DNA of 64,000 bases from Paenibacillus sp. V4I7 (GCF_030817275.1 NZ_JAUSZD010000002.1:2418001-2482000); one strand, 5' to 3'. Shown: positions 43,251-52,825, counted from the stretch's first letter. Numbers and translations are program-made. Notes: generated from the sequence alone by a model not told the origin.

Positions 43251-44729
43251 ATGAATCGCCCAAGCCAACGATTTCGTAACCATCTCGACGATAATCTAAT
43301 TCATCTGCATAAGAACTTGTTCATAAGCCCATCAGATCCACAATATTATGAGAAAGTGATCCGCTATATTGACGCTAATTCACCGGAAGCTCATTTTAAC
43401 ATCGCTCAAAAATTTCAGTTAAAAGGGAATTTGAAAAGGGCAATTTTTCATTACAAAGAGGTTCTTCGAACGTACCCATCGCCTTTCTATTCGGCTGCTA
43501 ATCGGGCCATTCGTGAATTGGATCAACAACAAGCGGAACATGCAGCTAGTATGCAAAAGGCTTTCCCTGAGGCGGAGAAGCGGCTGTTACCTCCATTTAT
43601 GAAAACAATGCTAATCGTTCTCTTTGTTCTTAATTTAATGTTAGTCGTGTTGTTTGTTGGTGAAGCCCCGATTTATAAAACGATTTCGAAAATGAAAGTC
43701 TGGGGTATTGGAAGTGCCGTTACGTATGAGACGATGGATGTTCCATTTGTCATGTACATTGATCCTGACACCAAAAATGAAGATATTGAAACAGCGCTGC
43801 ATAAGCAGGCTTTGGAATTAGCCAAAGAGATGCCGAATTCCAGCATTCTTATTTATGGCATCGTTTCACAAGATAATGTGAACAAAGGGAAAACGCTGCT
43901 TCTCACGAATGATGAACAGACGAAGAGCGCCATTGTTATCGCTCAATATCATCCCGCGACGGATCGTACAGTGAGAATTCGCTTCCTGAATTCCGAATTT
44001 GAAAAGCACCAACCGCTTAGTGCGATTGGTGCTAATTTAGTTCGTACAGCTTTAGAATCGTACCACACAGATTATGGAAGGGCTCCAGCAAATCTGAACG
44101 CTCTCCTGCAAGATTATCCGAATAATTATTTGAGCTTCATTCCATTAGAAGCGGTCACAAGTTCTAATGACATTTCTACGGTGTTTAACGGGCGAGGGGG
44201 ATGGGTCTATGATTCCGGTGCGGTTGAAGTCGAGCAGATGTTTTATGCGAACGCTGCAGGCGTTGGCCGAGCACCCTATGAGCCTGTCCATATTGAAATC
44301 AACAAGGCTGAACATCAATTGAAACTGGTTAGCGGCAGCTATTTATTATGGGTAAAAGATATTGGACTTGGCGCCAACGGGAGTACCCCCCAAGGAGATT
44401 TTCGGGTAATGGACCGTGTGCAGCAGCCCAAAGGGAAACATGCACAGGTATATGGGGAGGCCGGCTTGGGACTTGGAGCGATCGCGCTTCATGGAACATT
44501 TGATGAGAGCTCAATCGGCACGGATCAATCGTTGGGCTGTATACGACTAACGAATCCGGATGTACAGCAATTATTTCAATTTGTTCCTAAAGGCACAGTG
44601 GTTCAAATTATTCCTGCCAAATGGGCTGCAGTCCATAATGAGCAAGTGAAGGACACGTTATTGCTTATTCCCAATAACCTGCCATCCCTTGATCAATCGC
44701 CTGAACAGGTATTTCATTGGCTTGGTTAA
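43251..44729 (+). CDS. membrane-anchored L,D-transpeptidase with a TPR-like N-terminus
   Basis: A 492-residue protein. Residues 1-100 are helical and TPR-like (NSPEAHFNIAQKFQLKGN). One transmembrane helix is at 117-137. An extracellular region follows, and the YkuD domain at about 345-460 has HGTFD and SLGCIR, giving the catalytic His and Cys. It should crosslink or attach peptidoglycan outside the membrane. The cytoplasmic TPR part is unusual. Two palindromes overlap its promoter. Confidence 0.85.
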   Translation: MNRPSQRFRNHLDDNLIHLHKNLFISPSDPQYYEKVIRYIDANSPEAHFNIAQKFQLKGNLKRAIFHYKEVLRTYPSPFYSAANRAIRELDQQQAEHAASMQKAFPEAEKRLLPPFMKTMLIVLFVLNLMLVVLFVGEAPIYKTISKMKVWGIGSAVTYETMDVPFVMYIDPDTKNEDIETALHKQALELAKEMPNSSILIYGIVSQDNVNKGKTLLLTNDEQTKSAIVIAQYHPATDRTVRIRFLNSEFEKHQPLSAIGANLVRTALESYHTDYGRAPANLNALLQDYPNNYLSFIPLEAVTSSNDISTVFNGRGGWVYDSGAVEVEQMFYANAAGVGRAPYEPVHIEINKAEHQLKLVSGSYLLWVKDIGLGANGSTPQGDFRVMDRVQQPKGKHAQVYGEAGLGLGAIALHGTFDESSIGTDQSLGCIRLTNPDVQQLFQFVPKGTVVQIIPAKWAAVHNEQVKDTLLLIPNNLPSLDQSPEQVFHWLG

Positions 44730-44777
44730 TCAGGTTTTGTTAATGGCATTACCTATTATTTCTTGCGAATCTCATTA

Positions 44778-44831
44778 AAAAAGCAGCCAATGCTTACCGA
44801 CGTTTAGTCGGAAGCAGCAGCTGCTTTTTTA
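44778..44831. terminator. bidirectional intrinsic terminator
   Basis: AAAAGCAGC stem with an inner TGCTT(CCGAC/GTCGG)AAGCA helix, closed by GCTGCTTTTT; A- and T-tracts on both sides, between convergent genes. Confidence 0.85.
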
Positions 44832-44838
44832 AAATTAA

Positions 44839-45954
44839 CTACATTAAGTTTTCTGGGTTGAGTTTTTCCAGTTCAGGGATGACGAAGCGTCCGTCTTTGC
44901 GAATGAGAACATCATCAAAGTAGATTTCGCCGCCGCCATATTCGGGACGCTGGATAAGCACCATATCCCAGTGAACGGAGGAGCGGTTCGTATTATCCGC
45001 TGTCTCATAAGCTTGACCTGGAGTAAAGTGAATGCTGCCATCAATTTTCTCATCGAATAAAATATCTTTCATTGGATGTTGGATGTAGGGGTTTACGCCA
45101 ATTGCGAATTCGCCGATAAATCGAGCACCATCATCAGTATCCAGGATATCATTCAATTTCTTCGTGTCATTGCTGGTAGCTTCAATAATACGGCCATTTT
45201 CGAATTTTAATACAATGTTTTCAAAGGAAGTGCCGGAATATATCGTAGGTGTGTTATAGCTAATTACACCATTAACGGAGTCCTTCACAGGCGCTGTGTA
45301 TACTTCACCATCAGGTATGTTTCTCAGACCAGAGCAAGGGACGGCTCCAATATTTTTGATCGAGAAGCTAATGTCAGTCCCTTTGCCAACAAGGCGAACG
45401 CGGTCTGTACGGTTCATCAGGTCGACAAGTGACTCCATAGCTACAGCCATTTTGCTGTAATCGAGATTACATACATTGAAGTAGAAATCTTCGAAAGCCT
45501 CAGTGCTTTTGCCGGCCAGCTGAGCCATCGAAGGATTTGGATAACGCATGACGCACCATTTCGTATTGTTAATGCGTTCGTCGAAGAGAGGACGCTGGAA
45601 GTATTTCAGATAGAGCCTCATTTGATCATCGGGTACATCGGACGATTCGGTAATATTATCACCACTGCGGACGGCTACATAAGCATCCATCTGCTTCATC
45701 CGTGCAAGCTCAAATTCGGACCATTGGCTAAATAGCTCTTGGGTACCGGTCATTTGTAAGCTTCTCATAATTGCTGGATCACGCAGCTCGATGAAAGGTT
45801 TACCGCCAACGGCATATACTTCTTCAATGAAGCATTTGGCGAGTTCGGGGTCTTTGACTCCAATCATTTCAATCAGTATGTTCTCACCAGGCCCCAGGCT
45901 AACTGAATAATTGATTATATTTCGGGCAAAGGTTTGAAGTCTTGGGTCTCTCAT
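44839..45954 (-). CDS. M29 family aminopeptidase (AmpS/PepS-like)
   Basis: A 371-residue enzyme. It starts LQTFARNIINYSVSLGPGENILI, the usual opening of the M29 thermophilic aminopeptidases. Two-metal ligands fall in the later EFAIGVNPYI region, and a SVHWDMV segment follows near the end. The enzymes trim N-terminal residues in the cytoplasm. GGGAG precedes the ATG at 45954. Monocistronic. Confidence 0.85.
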   Translation of the reverse strand: MRDPRLQTFARNIINYSVSLGPGENILIEMIGVKDPELAKCFIEEVYAVGGKPFIELRDPAIMRSLQMTGTQELFSQWSEFELARMKQMDAYVAVRSGDNITESSDVPDDQMRLYLKYFQRPLFDERINNTKWCVMRYPNPSMAQLAGKSTEAFEDFYFNVCNLDYSKMAVAMESLVDLMNRTDRVRLVGKGTDISFSIKNIGAVPCSGLRNIPDGEVYTAPVKDSVNGVISYNTPTIYSGTSFENIVLKFENGRIIEATSNDTKKLNDILDTDDGARFIGEFAIGVNPYIQHPMKDILFDEKIDGSIHFTPGQAYETADNTNRSSVHWDMVLIQRPEYGGGEIYFDDVLIRKDGRFVIPELEKLNPENLM

Positions 45955-46114
45955 TCTTTAGGTCTCCCTTAATTGAATATAGGTACTTACAAATTATATC
46001 GCAACAGGCGTTCTTAAGCCAATAAAGACTAATGATTTCGTGGAACTTAGTAGGGTATGCTACAATATATCAAGGCAAAACAGACAACAGAAATGACAAC
46101 TAGAGGAGGACGCA

Positions 46115-46657
46115 ATGGCAAGAGATCAGATTAAAGTACCATTCGGGTACGAACCTCCGGCGGAAACTCATAAAGGAACAGTCTTATTATTTGAAACTTT
46201 TGAGGACTGGACGGAGACAGAACTGCACGCTTTTACCAGATGGGCGGAGGAAAGAAAGTTCGTTCGAGCTATCTTTTATCCCCAGCATGAGGAAACACTT
46301 CGGAGAATGGACATACCTTGTCAGCAGCCTTATTATGCCCGTGTGAAGCATTTGGAAAGCCTCTTGGAACAAGTGGAATCCACCCTTCAATTGGACTTGG
46401 ATAAGTGGGAAGGGAAGCGTAAGAAGTACACACCGATAGATACATCTTTGAAATTTTTGACGGATAAAACGCCCGGGCCCCATTTCGTGTACATGAGTGA
46501 CCGTTATGCGAATCTATTCGTTACGTATCCTTCCTTCAAGGAATGGATCAGAAAAGTAAGACTCGTCATCATCAATCAATTCCATGTTCCCCTCCATGGT
46601 AAGCTGAATGAATACGCGGAGAGATGGGAAGCTGTGGATTTTGGAAATGGCTCTTGA
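46115..46657 (+). CDS. conserved hypothetical protein, 180 residues
   Basis: I do not recognise it. Cytoplasmic, with an FGYEPPAETHKGTVLLFETFEDWTE-like N-terminal strand region, a helical, charged centre and no known catalytic motif. GAGGAGGACG precedes the ATG at 46115. The MFS gene downstream overlaps its end by about 11 bases, so the two are coupled. Confidence 0.65.
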   Translation: MARDQIKVPFGYEPPAETHKGTVLLFETFEDWTETELHAFTRWAEERKFVRAIFYPQHEETLRRMDIPCQQPYYARVKHLESLLEQVESTLQLDLDKWEGKRKKYTPIDTSLKFLTDKTPGPHFVYMSDRYANLFVTYPSFKEWIRKVRLVIINQFHVPLHGKLNEYAERWEAVDFGNGS

Positions 46658-47804
46658 ACAACGGATCTCGAGTAACAAATTAATCATATTAATTATGGTC
46701 GTTATCGTGGCAGGGATGAGTCAAGGTATGCTCATGCCGCTGCTAACGATCCTTTTGGATCGTTCAGGTGTATCAACGGAAGCCAATGGTCTGAATGCTG
46801 CAGCGCTTTATATAGGTATTTTCTCCACGATGTTCTTCATAGAAAGGCCTGTGCGAAGATTCGGATATAAGCCAGTCATCATCGTTGGGATGGGACTGGT
46901 CATCCTGGCAACTTGTTTGTTCCCGGTATGGCAGCAGATTGGTTTCTGGTTTGTACTTCGTTTGTTTGTAGGGATTGGGGATAGCGCTCTGCATTATGCA
47001 ACGCAGTTATGGATCGTTACATCAAGCCCTAAAGAGCGTAGAGGACGTAATATCTCTTTATACGGCATGGCTTATGGTGTTGGTTTTAGCTTAGGACCTA
47101 TAGGAATTACCTTACTCAAATCAGGTAGTTGGGTGCCCTTTTTGACGACCAGCTGCTTTTTTTTAATTGTTCTGACGCTTGTATGGCAGTTATCCAATGA
47201 GAAGCCAGAGCAACTGGACAAAGTGGAGGCGGTGCATAAGCGTGCTTCAAAGGTATTGGCAATCGCTTGGTTCCCGCTCATTACCTCCTTACTCTATGGC
47301 TATATGGAAGCCTCGATGAACAGCAACTTTCCGATTTATGGACTGCGTACAGGTCTCACGGAATCTAATATTGGTGTTCTGCTGCCCATCATGGGGGTAG
47401 GGGGTCTCATCATGCAGCTGCCGCTAGGGATTTGGAGTGATCGTGTGGGGCGGAAGAGTATCCTTATTGTGAGTGGCCTCATTGGCTCCATCGCATTTCT
47501 ATGTATTCCGTTTGCAGGCTCGAATCTTTGGTTGATTGGACTCTGTTTCGGCGTTGCCGGGGGCATGGTGGGCTCGTTTTTCTCACTAGGTTTGGCCTAT
47601 GCGGCAGACATACTGCCTAGACATTTAGTTCCTACTGCAAATGTACTTGCTTCTATCCAGTACAGCTTAGGGAGTATAGCCGGCCCTTTAATGGGAGGAC
47701 TAGCTATCCGTTATATTAGCACAGCCAGTATTTTTTATTTGATAGGCCTTATCTATGTCTTATTTGCTCTATCTGGGTTTACTTTTCGACGTCAATCTGT
47801 ATGA
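46647..47804 (+). CDS. major facilitator superfamily transporter
   Basis: A permease of about 385 residues with 12 hydrophobic segments. The first half has FFIERPVRRFGYKP and RRGRNISLYGMAYG, the second LPLGIWSDRVGRKS. Substrate unknown. The start is uncertain: ATG 46647 overlaps the previous stop region, and ATG 46608 in frame would lie well inside that gene; neither has a strong ribosome binding site, so coupling by re-initiation is likely. A terminator follows. Confidence 0.78.
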   Translation: MALEQRISSNKLIILIMVVIVAGMSQGMLMPLLTILLDRSGVSTEANGLNAAALYIGIFSTMFFIERPVRRFGYKPVIIVGMGLVILATCLFPVWQQIGFWFVLRLFVGIGDSALHYATQLWIVTSSPKERRGRNISLYGMAYGVGFSLGPIGITLLKSGSWVPFLTTSCFFLIVLTLVWQLSNEKPEQLDKVEAVHKRASKVLAIAWFPLITSLLYGYMEASMNSNFPIYGLRTGLTESNIGVLLPIMGVGGLIMQLPLGIWSDRVGRKSILIVSGLIGSIAFLCIPFAGSNLWLIGLCFGVAGGMVGSFFSLGLAYAADILPRHLVPTANVLASIQYSLGSIAGPLMGGLAIRYISTASIFYLIGLIYVLFALSGFTFRRQSV

Positions 47805-47845
47805 AAAAAAGACACTAAACCTAATCAAGGTTTGGTGTCCTTTTC
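47805..47845. terminator. bidirectional intrinsic terminator
   Basis: A7 tract, GACACTAAACCT/AGGTTTGGTGTC stem, TTTT; it lies between the MFS gene and the convergent uridine kinase gene. Confidence 0.85.
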
Positions 47846-47858
47846 ATTTAGCCAACAT

Positions 47859-48494
47859 TTAGCCTATTTCATAGCTTGCTGCTTGATCCGTCATATACCG
47901 CTCTGTCAAAATAGTTAACATAGAAATCCCAATTTGATTTTCTCCGCCCTCAGGAATAATAATGTCAGCATATTTCTTGGACGGCTCAATGAATGCGTCA
48001 TGCATCGGCTTAACGGTCGTCAAATATTGATCAAAGACAGATTGCAGCGTACGTCCTCGTTCATTAATATCTCGGGAAAGTCGGCGCAGAATACGAACGT
48101 CCGGATCTGTATCAACGAACACCTTGATGTTCAAAGCGCCGCGCAGCTCCTCGTCTGTTAAGACATGAATGCCTTCGAGCAGCACAATCGGCTTTACCTC
48201 GATACGAATTGTTTCTTCAGAGCGCGCATGTTGTGAGAAATCGTACACAGGTATGTCCACGGCATTGCCGCTTTTCAATTCATTTAAATGCTTGAGCAGC
48301 AAGGCGTTCTCGAAGGCACGGGGATGATCATAATTAATACGTTCCCGTTCTTCTAAAGTAAGACCACTATGATGAAGATAATAATTATCTTGTGAAATTA
48401 ATGTCACGTTCGTGGATCCTAGCTTGGTAATGATGGATCGAGCTACAGTAGTTTTTCCTGAACCGGTACCACCGGCAATTCCGATAACGAGCAT
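47859..48494 (-). CDS. udk: uridine kinase
   Basis: A 211-residue uridine-cytidine kinase. P-loop GGTGSGKTT at about residues 8-16, a SQDNYYL segment with the catalytic Asp, NYDHPRAFE, and RRLSRDINERGR in the lid. It phosphorylates uridine and cytidine for pyrimidine salvage. Monocistronic and convergent with the MFS gene. Confidence 0.92.
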   Translation of the reverse strand: MLVIGIAGGTGSGKTTVARSIITKLGSTNVTLISQDNYYLHHSGLTLEERERINYDHPRAFENALLLKHLNELKSGNAVDIPVYDFSQHARSEETIRIEVKPIVLLEGIHVLTDEELRGALNIKVFVDTDPDVRILRRLSRDINERGRTLQSVFDQYLTTVKPMHDAFIEPSKKYADIIIPEGGENQIGISMLTILTERYMTDQAASYEIG

Positions 48495-48604
48495 GAAATG
48501 TAGTGCCTCCCCAAATAACTTGAAAACCTTCCTCCGTAGTTTAACATAATGTTCATATAAAAAGAAAAAGCGATCGAATTTCGATCACCTTTTGCCTTGA
48601 TACC

Positions 48605-48922
48605 TTATCGAATTTGCTTCTGGGTATGGAACTTCTCTTGATTGGCCTCGATATCTTGAGAAGCTTGCGTCAATTGCTCCATGGTTTGCTTTATCTGCTG
48701 GCCATATTCATCATTGTTAAAAGTTTGAAGCTGCTCATGTGCTTCATGAACTTGTTGTTTAGCTTCTGTAAGTGCTGCTTGTGCAGATTGAATAGATCGA
48801 GGGTTGGCCTGTGTTATGGCTACTTGCAGTTGATGCTCGGCGTCTTGAGCTTGGAGTATAGCATGATCTGCTGCGTCAATGGCGTGCTGAAGCGGCTGCT
48901 GATGCTGACGAGTTTCTGTCAT
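48605..48922 (-). CDS. hypothetical Gln/Ala-rich coiled-coil protein, 105 residues
   Basis: Almost entirely helical and rich in Gln, Ala, Glu and His, with heptad-like spacing (DAADHAILQAQDAEHQLQ). No signal peptide or membrane segment. I recognise no family; similar small coiled-coil proteins occur around spore and envelope functions, which is only a hint. AGGAGG lies upstream of the ATG at 48922. It diverges from a small frame at 48951. Confidence 0.6.
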   Translation of the reverse strand: MTETRQHQQPLQHAIDAADHAILQAQDAEHQLQVAITQANPRSIQSAQAALTEAKQQVHEAHEQLQTFNNDEYGQQIKQTMEQLTQASQDIEANQEKFHTQKQIR

Positions 48923-48950
48923 AGGGGAATGCCTCCTAAGGATAATTGTT

Positions 48951-49139
48951 ATGGGTAAAAAAGAACAGCGACTTTACTACATTGCTCCAAAGCTGGGGAA
49001 ATCATTCTTGATTTGGGAAATGAAATTATTTCCTGGGGAAGCGCAAAATGTGAGCGTACTTATGATAATTCGACATGAAAAGTCAGAAAATTTCGAATAC
49101 AAAATCAATTGCGTGAAAAGGCTATTGTTTCCAAAATAA
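48951..49139 (+). CDS. possible small protein, 62 residues
   Basis: Starts MGKKEQRLYYIAPKLGKSFL; basic, beta-rich, no known motif. AAGGA lies upstream of the ATG. The support is weak: a short frame with a modest ribosome binding site. A terminator hairpin follows at 49167, which is the main argument that it is a real transcript. Confidence 0.38.
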   Translation: MGKKEQRLYYIAPKLGKSFLIWEMKLFPGEAQNVSVLMIIRHEKSENFEYKINCVKRLLFPK

Positions 49140-49166
49140 AAGTGGACAAACCGCTAGAATATTCAT

Positions 49167-49192
49167 AAGCTAGAGAAGATAGCTTTTTTTTG
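49167..49192 (+). terminator. intrinsic terminator
   Basis: AAGCTA/TAGCTT hairpin with a GAGAAGA loop and eight T. Confidence 0.65.
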
Positions 49193-49229
49193 ACATGATT
49201 AGACAATTAGGGTCTAAATAGGGGATGAA

Positions 49230-49613
49230 ATGATGAGAACATGGAAAGGTTTTTGTATAATTGTAGTTGTTACACTAAGTATTTCCGGGTGTGGATCATC
49301 AAAAACCAATACTGCACCGGCAAATTCGTACACACCTACCTTAGAAGTAAGTACGACTGTTAATGGAGATGCAGCTACCCTTCGAATTACAACTGACCTT
49401 AAGCTTTCCAAAGAGCATTACGATCAACAGCGCAAGCAAGGGGAAGGGCACGTTCATGTTTCCTTGGACAAAAAAGAAAAAGAAGTCATGACGACCACTG
49501 AAAAAGGTTATGAACATTTAAGCAAAGGTCCTCATGAATTAAAAGTTTCCTTACATAATAACGATCATACGCCTTACGATGTAAGCAAGACGATCACGTT
49601 TGAAGTGAAGTAG
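49230..49613 (+). CDS. lipoprotein upstream of a two-component system
   Basis: A 127-residue lipoprotein with lipobox SISGC at about residues 17-21 followed by a beta-rich domain. A GEGHVHVSLD strand and a KGPHELKVSLHNNDHTPY segment hold several His residues that could bind a metal, recalling YtkA/DUF4399-like proteins. It lies 9 bases before the sensor kinase gene and is probably co-transcribed, so it may act as an accessory sensor part; this is inference. Confidence 0.72.
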   Translation: MMRTWKGFCIIVVVTLSISGCGSSKTNTAPANSYTPTLEVSTTVNGDAATLRITTDLKLSKEHYDQQRKQGEGHVHVSLDKKEKEVMTTTEKGYEHLSKGPHELKVSLHNNDHTPYDVSKTITFEVK

Positions 49614-49622
49614 GAGTATCCC

Positions 49623-51158
49623 ATGCCATTTCTTCCGAAGAGTTTGAGCTTACAGAAAAGAATTGTTTTCCTCGTCACTTCAGTTACGGTGGGTATGCTC
49701 TCAACCATGATGGTCTTCGATACCATAAGTTTAAATCAATCCATTCGAGAAGCCTATGTGAGTCAAATAAGCGGCATGACGATTGCCATCAATGGACGCT
49801 ATGAAGAATCTCGTTCCGTTACAGATGTACAGCAAATATTTGATTACATTCAATATAAGAATACACGTGTTCTCGAGATGAAGTTATACGATACACAAGG
49901 CGTTATTCTGGCGGCTTCCAATCGTTCTGAAGTTGGTAATCATCTGCCATATTCTAGTATAGTTATTCCTAAGCAGGATCAAACCATAGTTGACCGTATG
50001 CCTATGGCGCAAACGGATAAACCGGTTGTCCGTCTGACGGCGCCTCTCCAGGAGGATGGTCTTGTTGTAGGTGCGGTAGAAGTTATTTTTGATTCCTCCG
50101 AGGAAACCGCGCTGCTGAAAAAGCGAACGAAACTTATTCTGATTGTGGGAATCAGTATTGCTATTGTTTTATCAATATTGCTATGGCTTATTTTGCGAAG
50201 AATTGTTATTCGTCCATTAAGTCGACTTCGTGAAGCCGCGCTTGTTGTCAAGCAAGGAGGAGACCTTCCTACGCTGCAGTTCAAAGCCTCCCCAGAAATC
50301 GAAGAAGTGTCTGAAGCTTTTAATGACATGGTCAAAAATTTGGATGAACGCTACCATGAGCTTCAACAGGTACTAAAAACGCTGCAGGTGACACAGGACC
50401 AACTTGTTCAATCGGAGAAAATGGGAGCCTTGGGCAATCTGGTTGCCGGTGTTTCTCATGAAATCAATACACCAATCGGGATCGGTGTAACCGCAATAAG
50501 TTATTTGGATCAAAGGACGAAGGAATTTAAGAGCCTGTATGAGACGGGGAAAATGAAAAAGTCGGACCTTGAACAGTTCCTTTCCATTACCCAAGAGACG
50601 AATACCATGGTGCAGTCCAATTTGGAACGCGCTTCTTCCTTGGTGCGCAGCTTTAAACAAATTTCAGTAGATCAAAGCGTTGAAGTCAAGCGCACCTTTC
50701 ATTTGAAGGAATATTTAGAGGGCATCATCTCAAGCTTGAAACCTACGCTCAAGAAAACAAGGCTCCGAGTAGATGTCTATTGCGAGAATGAGCTGATTCT
50801 TTACACATATCCAGGCGCTTTATCACAAATTATTACGAATTTAGTTATGAATTCTTTGAACCACGCCTATGCGACTGAGGAAGAAGGCAGTTTAACCATA
50901 CGTGTTGAAGATCATCAAGACTATATTATCCTGTCGTATACAGATGATGGTAAAGGGATGACGCAAGAAGTTCTAGATCAAATTTTCGATCCTTTTTTCA
51001 CAACGAGCCGCGGCAAAGGCGGAACAGGGTTAGGGATGAATATTGTCTATAATCTCGTAACACAATCACTGAATGGAACCATCGAAGGTTCTAGTACCTT
51101 GGGACAAGGAAGTTTATTTACCATTACGATTCCGAAAGAGGAGGAAGCCGTGCAATGA
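49623..51158 (+). CDS. membrane sensor histidine kinase
   Basis: A 511-residue kinase. Transmembrane helices are at about 13-33 and 169-191 with an extracellular sensing domain of ~135 residues between them. A HAMP linker (about 192-245) and coiled coil precede the HisKA domain with His279 in SHEINTPIG. HATPase motifs are LVMNSLNHA, DDGKGM and GTGLGMNIV. The H-box is of the type found beside RpfG-like HD-GYP regulators. The stop overlaps the next start by four bases. Confidence 0.88.
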   Translation: MPFLPKSLSLQKRIVFLVTSVTVGMLSTMMVFDTISLNQSIREAYVSQISGMTIAINGRYEESRSVTDVQQIFDYIQYKNTRVLEMKLYDTQGVILAASNRSEVGNHLPYSSIVIPKQDQTIVDRMPMAQTDKPVVRLTAPLQEDGLVVGAVEVIFDSSEETALLKKRTKLILIVGISIAIVLSILLWLILRRIVIRPLSRLREAALVVKQGGDLPTLQFKASPEIEEVSEAFNDMVKNLDERYHELQQVLKTLQVTQDQLVQSEKMGALGNLVAGVSHEINTPIGIGVTAISYLDQRTKEFKSLYETGKMKKSDLEQFLSITQETNTMVQSNLERASSLVRSFKQISVDQSVEVKRTFHLKEYLEGIISSLKPTLKKTRLRVDVYCENELILYTYPGALSQIITNLVMNSLNHAYATEEEGSLTIRVEDHQDYIILSYTDDGKGMTQEVLDQIFDPFFTTSRGKGGTGLGMNIVYNLVTQSLNGTIEGSSTLGQGSLFTITIPKEEEAVQ

Positions 51159-52720
51159 CAGGACAAGATGGGTTAGTGGACCAGGATGAGCTTCTTTTTG
51201 CTGAGGAAGAAGAGACCGATTCAGCTGAGGAAGTTACGATCGAACAAGACCCTTGGGTCTTACTCATTGTTGATGATGAGAAACAAATCCATCAAGTGAC
51301 CAAAATGGTTCTACAAGATTTCGAATTTGATGGTAAGAAGCTGGAATTCCATAGTGCTTATTCGGCTTTAGAAGCCAAACAGCTATTAAAACAACAGCCG
51401 AATGCCTCATTAATTCTTTTAGATGTTGTCATGGAGCAAGATGATGCAGGGCTTCAAATTGTTAAGTACATACGCGAAGAATTGAATAATCAGGCGATAC
51501 GTATTATTTTGCGGACAGGTCAGCCAGGTCAAGCACCTGAGCGCACGGTCATTATGGATTACGACATTAATGATTATAAAGAAAAGACAGAACTCACAAC
51601 ACAAAAGCTGTTCACGACTGTGGTTACGGCGCTTCGTTCTTATCGTGATATTAAAACGATTGAGAAAAGCAGATCAGGCTTGGAGGAGATTATTAAGTCC
51701 TCTGCTTCGCTATTCGAGCTGCAATCTATGAAGAAATTTGCTTCCGGTGTTTTGACACAAATGACATCCATCGTTAACTTACATAAAAATGCGCTGCATT
51801 GCAGCTTTGCTGTTACCAAAGGTGTCGAAGATATTTATATCCTAGCAGCGAGCGGGGACTATGCATCCAATCAAGACGAACGAGCGCGGGATGTTGTTCC
51901 TTCTGATGTACTCGAAGAGATTGAACATGCCTTTCATTCCAAAAAAAGCAGCTTCGCATCGGATCGCTTTGTGATTTATTTTCAAAGTAAGATGGGTATG
52001 GAAAATGTCATTTACATGAATGGATTCAAAGCACTCAGTGAGTGGGAGCATTATTTAGTTGATATTTATTGTGCGAATGTTTCTGTGGCTTTTGAAAATA
52101 TTTATTTAAATGAAGAGCTAGAAAGCACACAGCAAGAAATTATTTATACGATGGGCGAAATCACGGAAACCAGATCCAAGGAAACGGGACACCATGTGAA
52201 AAGAGTTGCCGAATACTCCCGTTTGCTGGCCATTAAGTATGGATTATCTGAGCAGGAAGCTGAAGTCATTCGCTTGGCTTCTCCGATGCATGATGTTGGT
52301 AAAGTTGGCATACCAGATGCGATTTTAAATAAGCCTGGATCGCTGACAAGTGAAGAATTCGATATTATGAAAACTCATTCGAATCTTGGGTACGAAATGC
52401 TCAAGCATTCGAACAAGCAAGTCTTAAATGCCGCAGCGATCATCGCGCAGCAGCATCATGAGCGTTACGATGGAACAGGGTATCCGCAAGGACTTCGCGG
52501 CGACGAGATACATCTCTATGGTCGTATAACCGCATTAGCTGATGTATTTGACGCTCTATGCAGTGATCGTGTTTATAAGAAAGCTTGGGAACTTGATCGC
52601 GTGATGGATTTACTTAAAACGGAACGCGGACGTCATTTCGATCCTGTAATCGTAGATCTATTCATTAAGCATTTGGATGAGTTCCTGGTCATCAAGGAGT
52701 TCTACAAGGAGCAGCGTTAA
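51155..52720 (+). CDS. response regulator with DUF3369 and HD-GYP domains
   Basis: A 521-residue RpfG-like protein. An acidic leader of ~35 residues precedes the receiver domain (acidic pair D40-D41, phosphoacceptor Asp90 in LILLDVVM). A DUF3369-type sensor region spans about 175-320. The HD-GYP domain has H379-D380 in MHDVGKVGIPD and the GYP of DGTGYPQG near 440. HD-GYP enzymes hydrolyse cyclic-di-GMP. The ATGA overlap with the kinase gene makes a firm pair. Confidence 0.9.
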   Translation: MTGQDGLVDQDELLFAEEEETDSAEEVTIEQDPWVLLIVDDEKQIHQVTKMVLQDFEFDGKKLEFHSAYSALEAKQLLKQQPNASLILLDVVMEQDDAGLQIVKYIREELNNQAIRIILRTGQPGQAPERTVIMDYDINDYKEKTELTTQKLFTTVVTALRSYRDIKTIEKSRSGLEEIIKSSASLFELQSMKKFASGVLTQMTSIVNLHKNALHCSFAVTKGVEDIYILAASGDYASNQDERARDVVPSDVLEEIEHAFHSKKSSFASDRFVIYFQSKMGMENVIYMNGFKALSEWEHYLVDIYCANVSVAFENIYLNEELESTQQEIIYTMGEITETRSKETGHHVKRVAEYSRLLAIKYGLSEQEAEVIRLASPMHDVGKVGIPDAILNKPGSLTSEEFDIMKTHSNLGYEMLKHSNKQVLNAAAIIAQQHHERYDGTGYPQGLRGDEIHLYGRITALADVFDALCSDRVYKKAWELDRVMDLLKTERGRHFDPVIVDLFIKHLDEFLVIKEFYKEQR

Positions 52721-52795
52721 CGGCATTAATTATCTGAATAGCATAATATGCGAATAGCCTTTTCATACTAGCAAAACCAAACCTAAATGAACCGG

Positions 52796-52825
52796 AGCCC
52801 TTGTCCTTGGACAGGGGCTTTTTTT
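52796..52825 (+). terminator. intrinsic terminator after the HD-GYP gene
   Basis: AGCCCTTGTCC/GGACAGGGGCT hairpin, T7. Confidence 0.85.
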
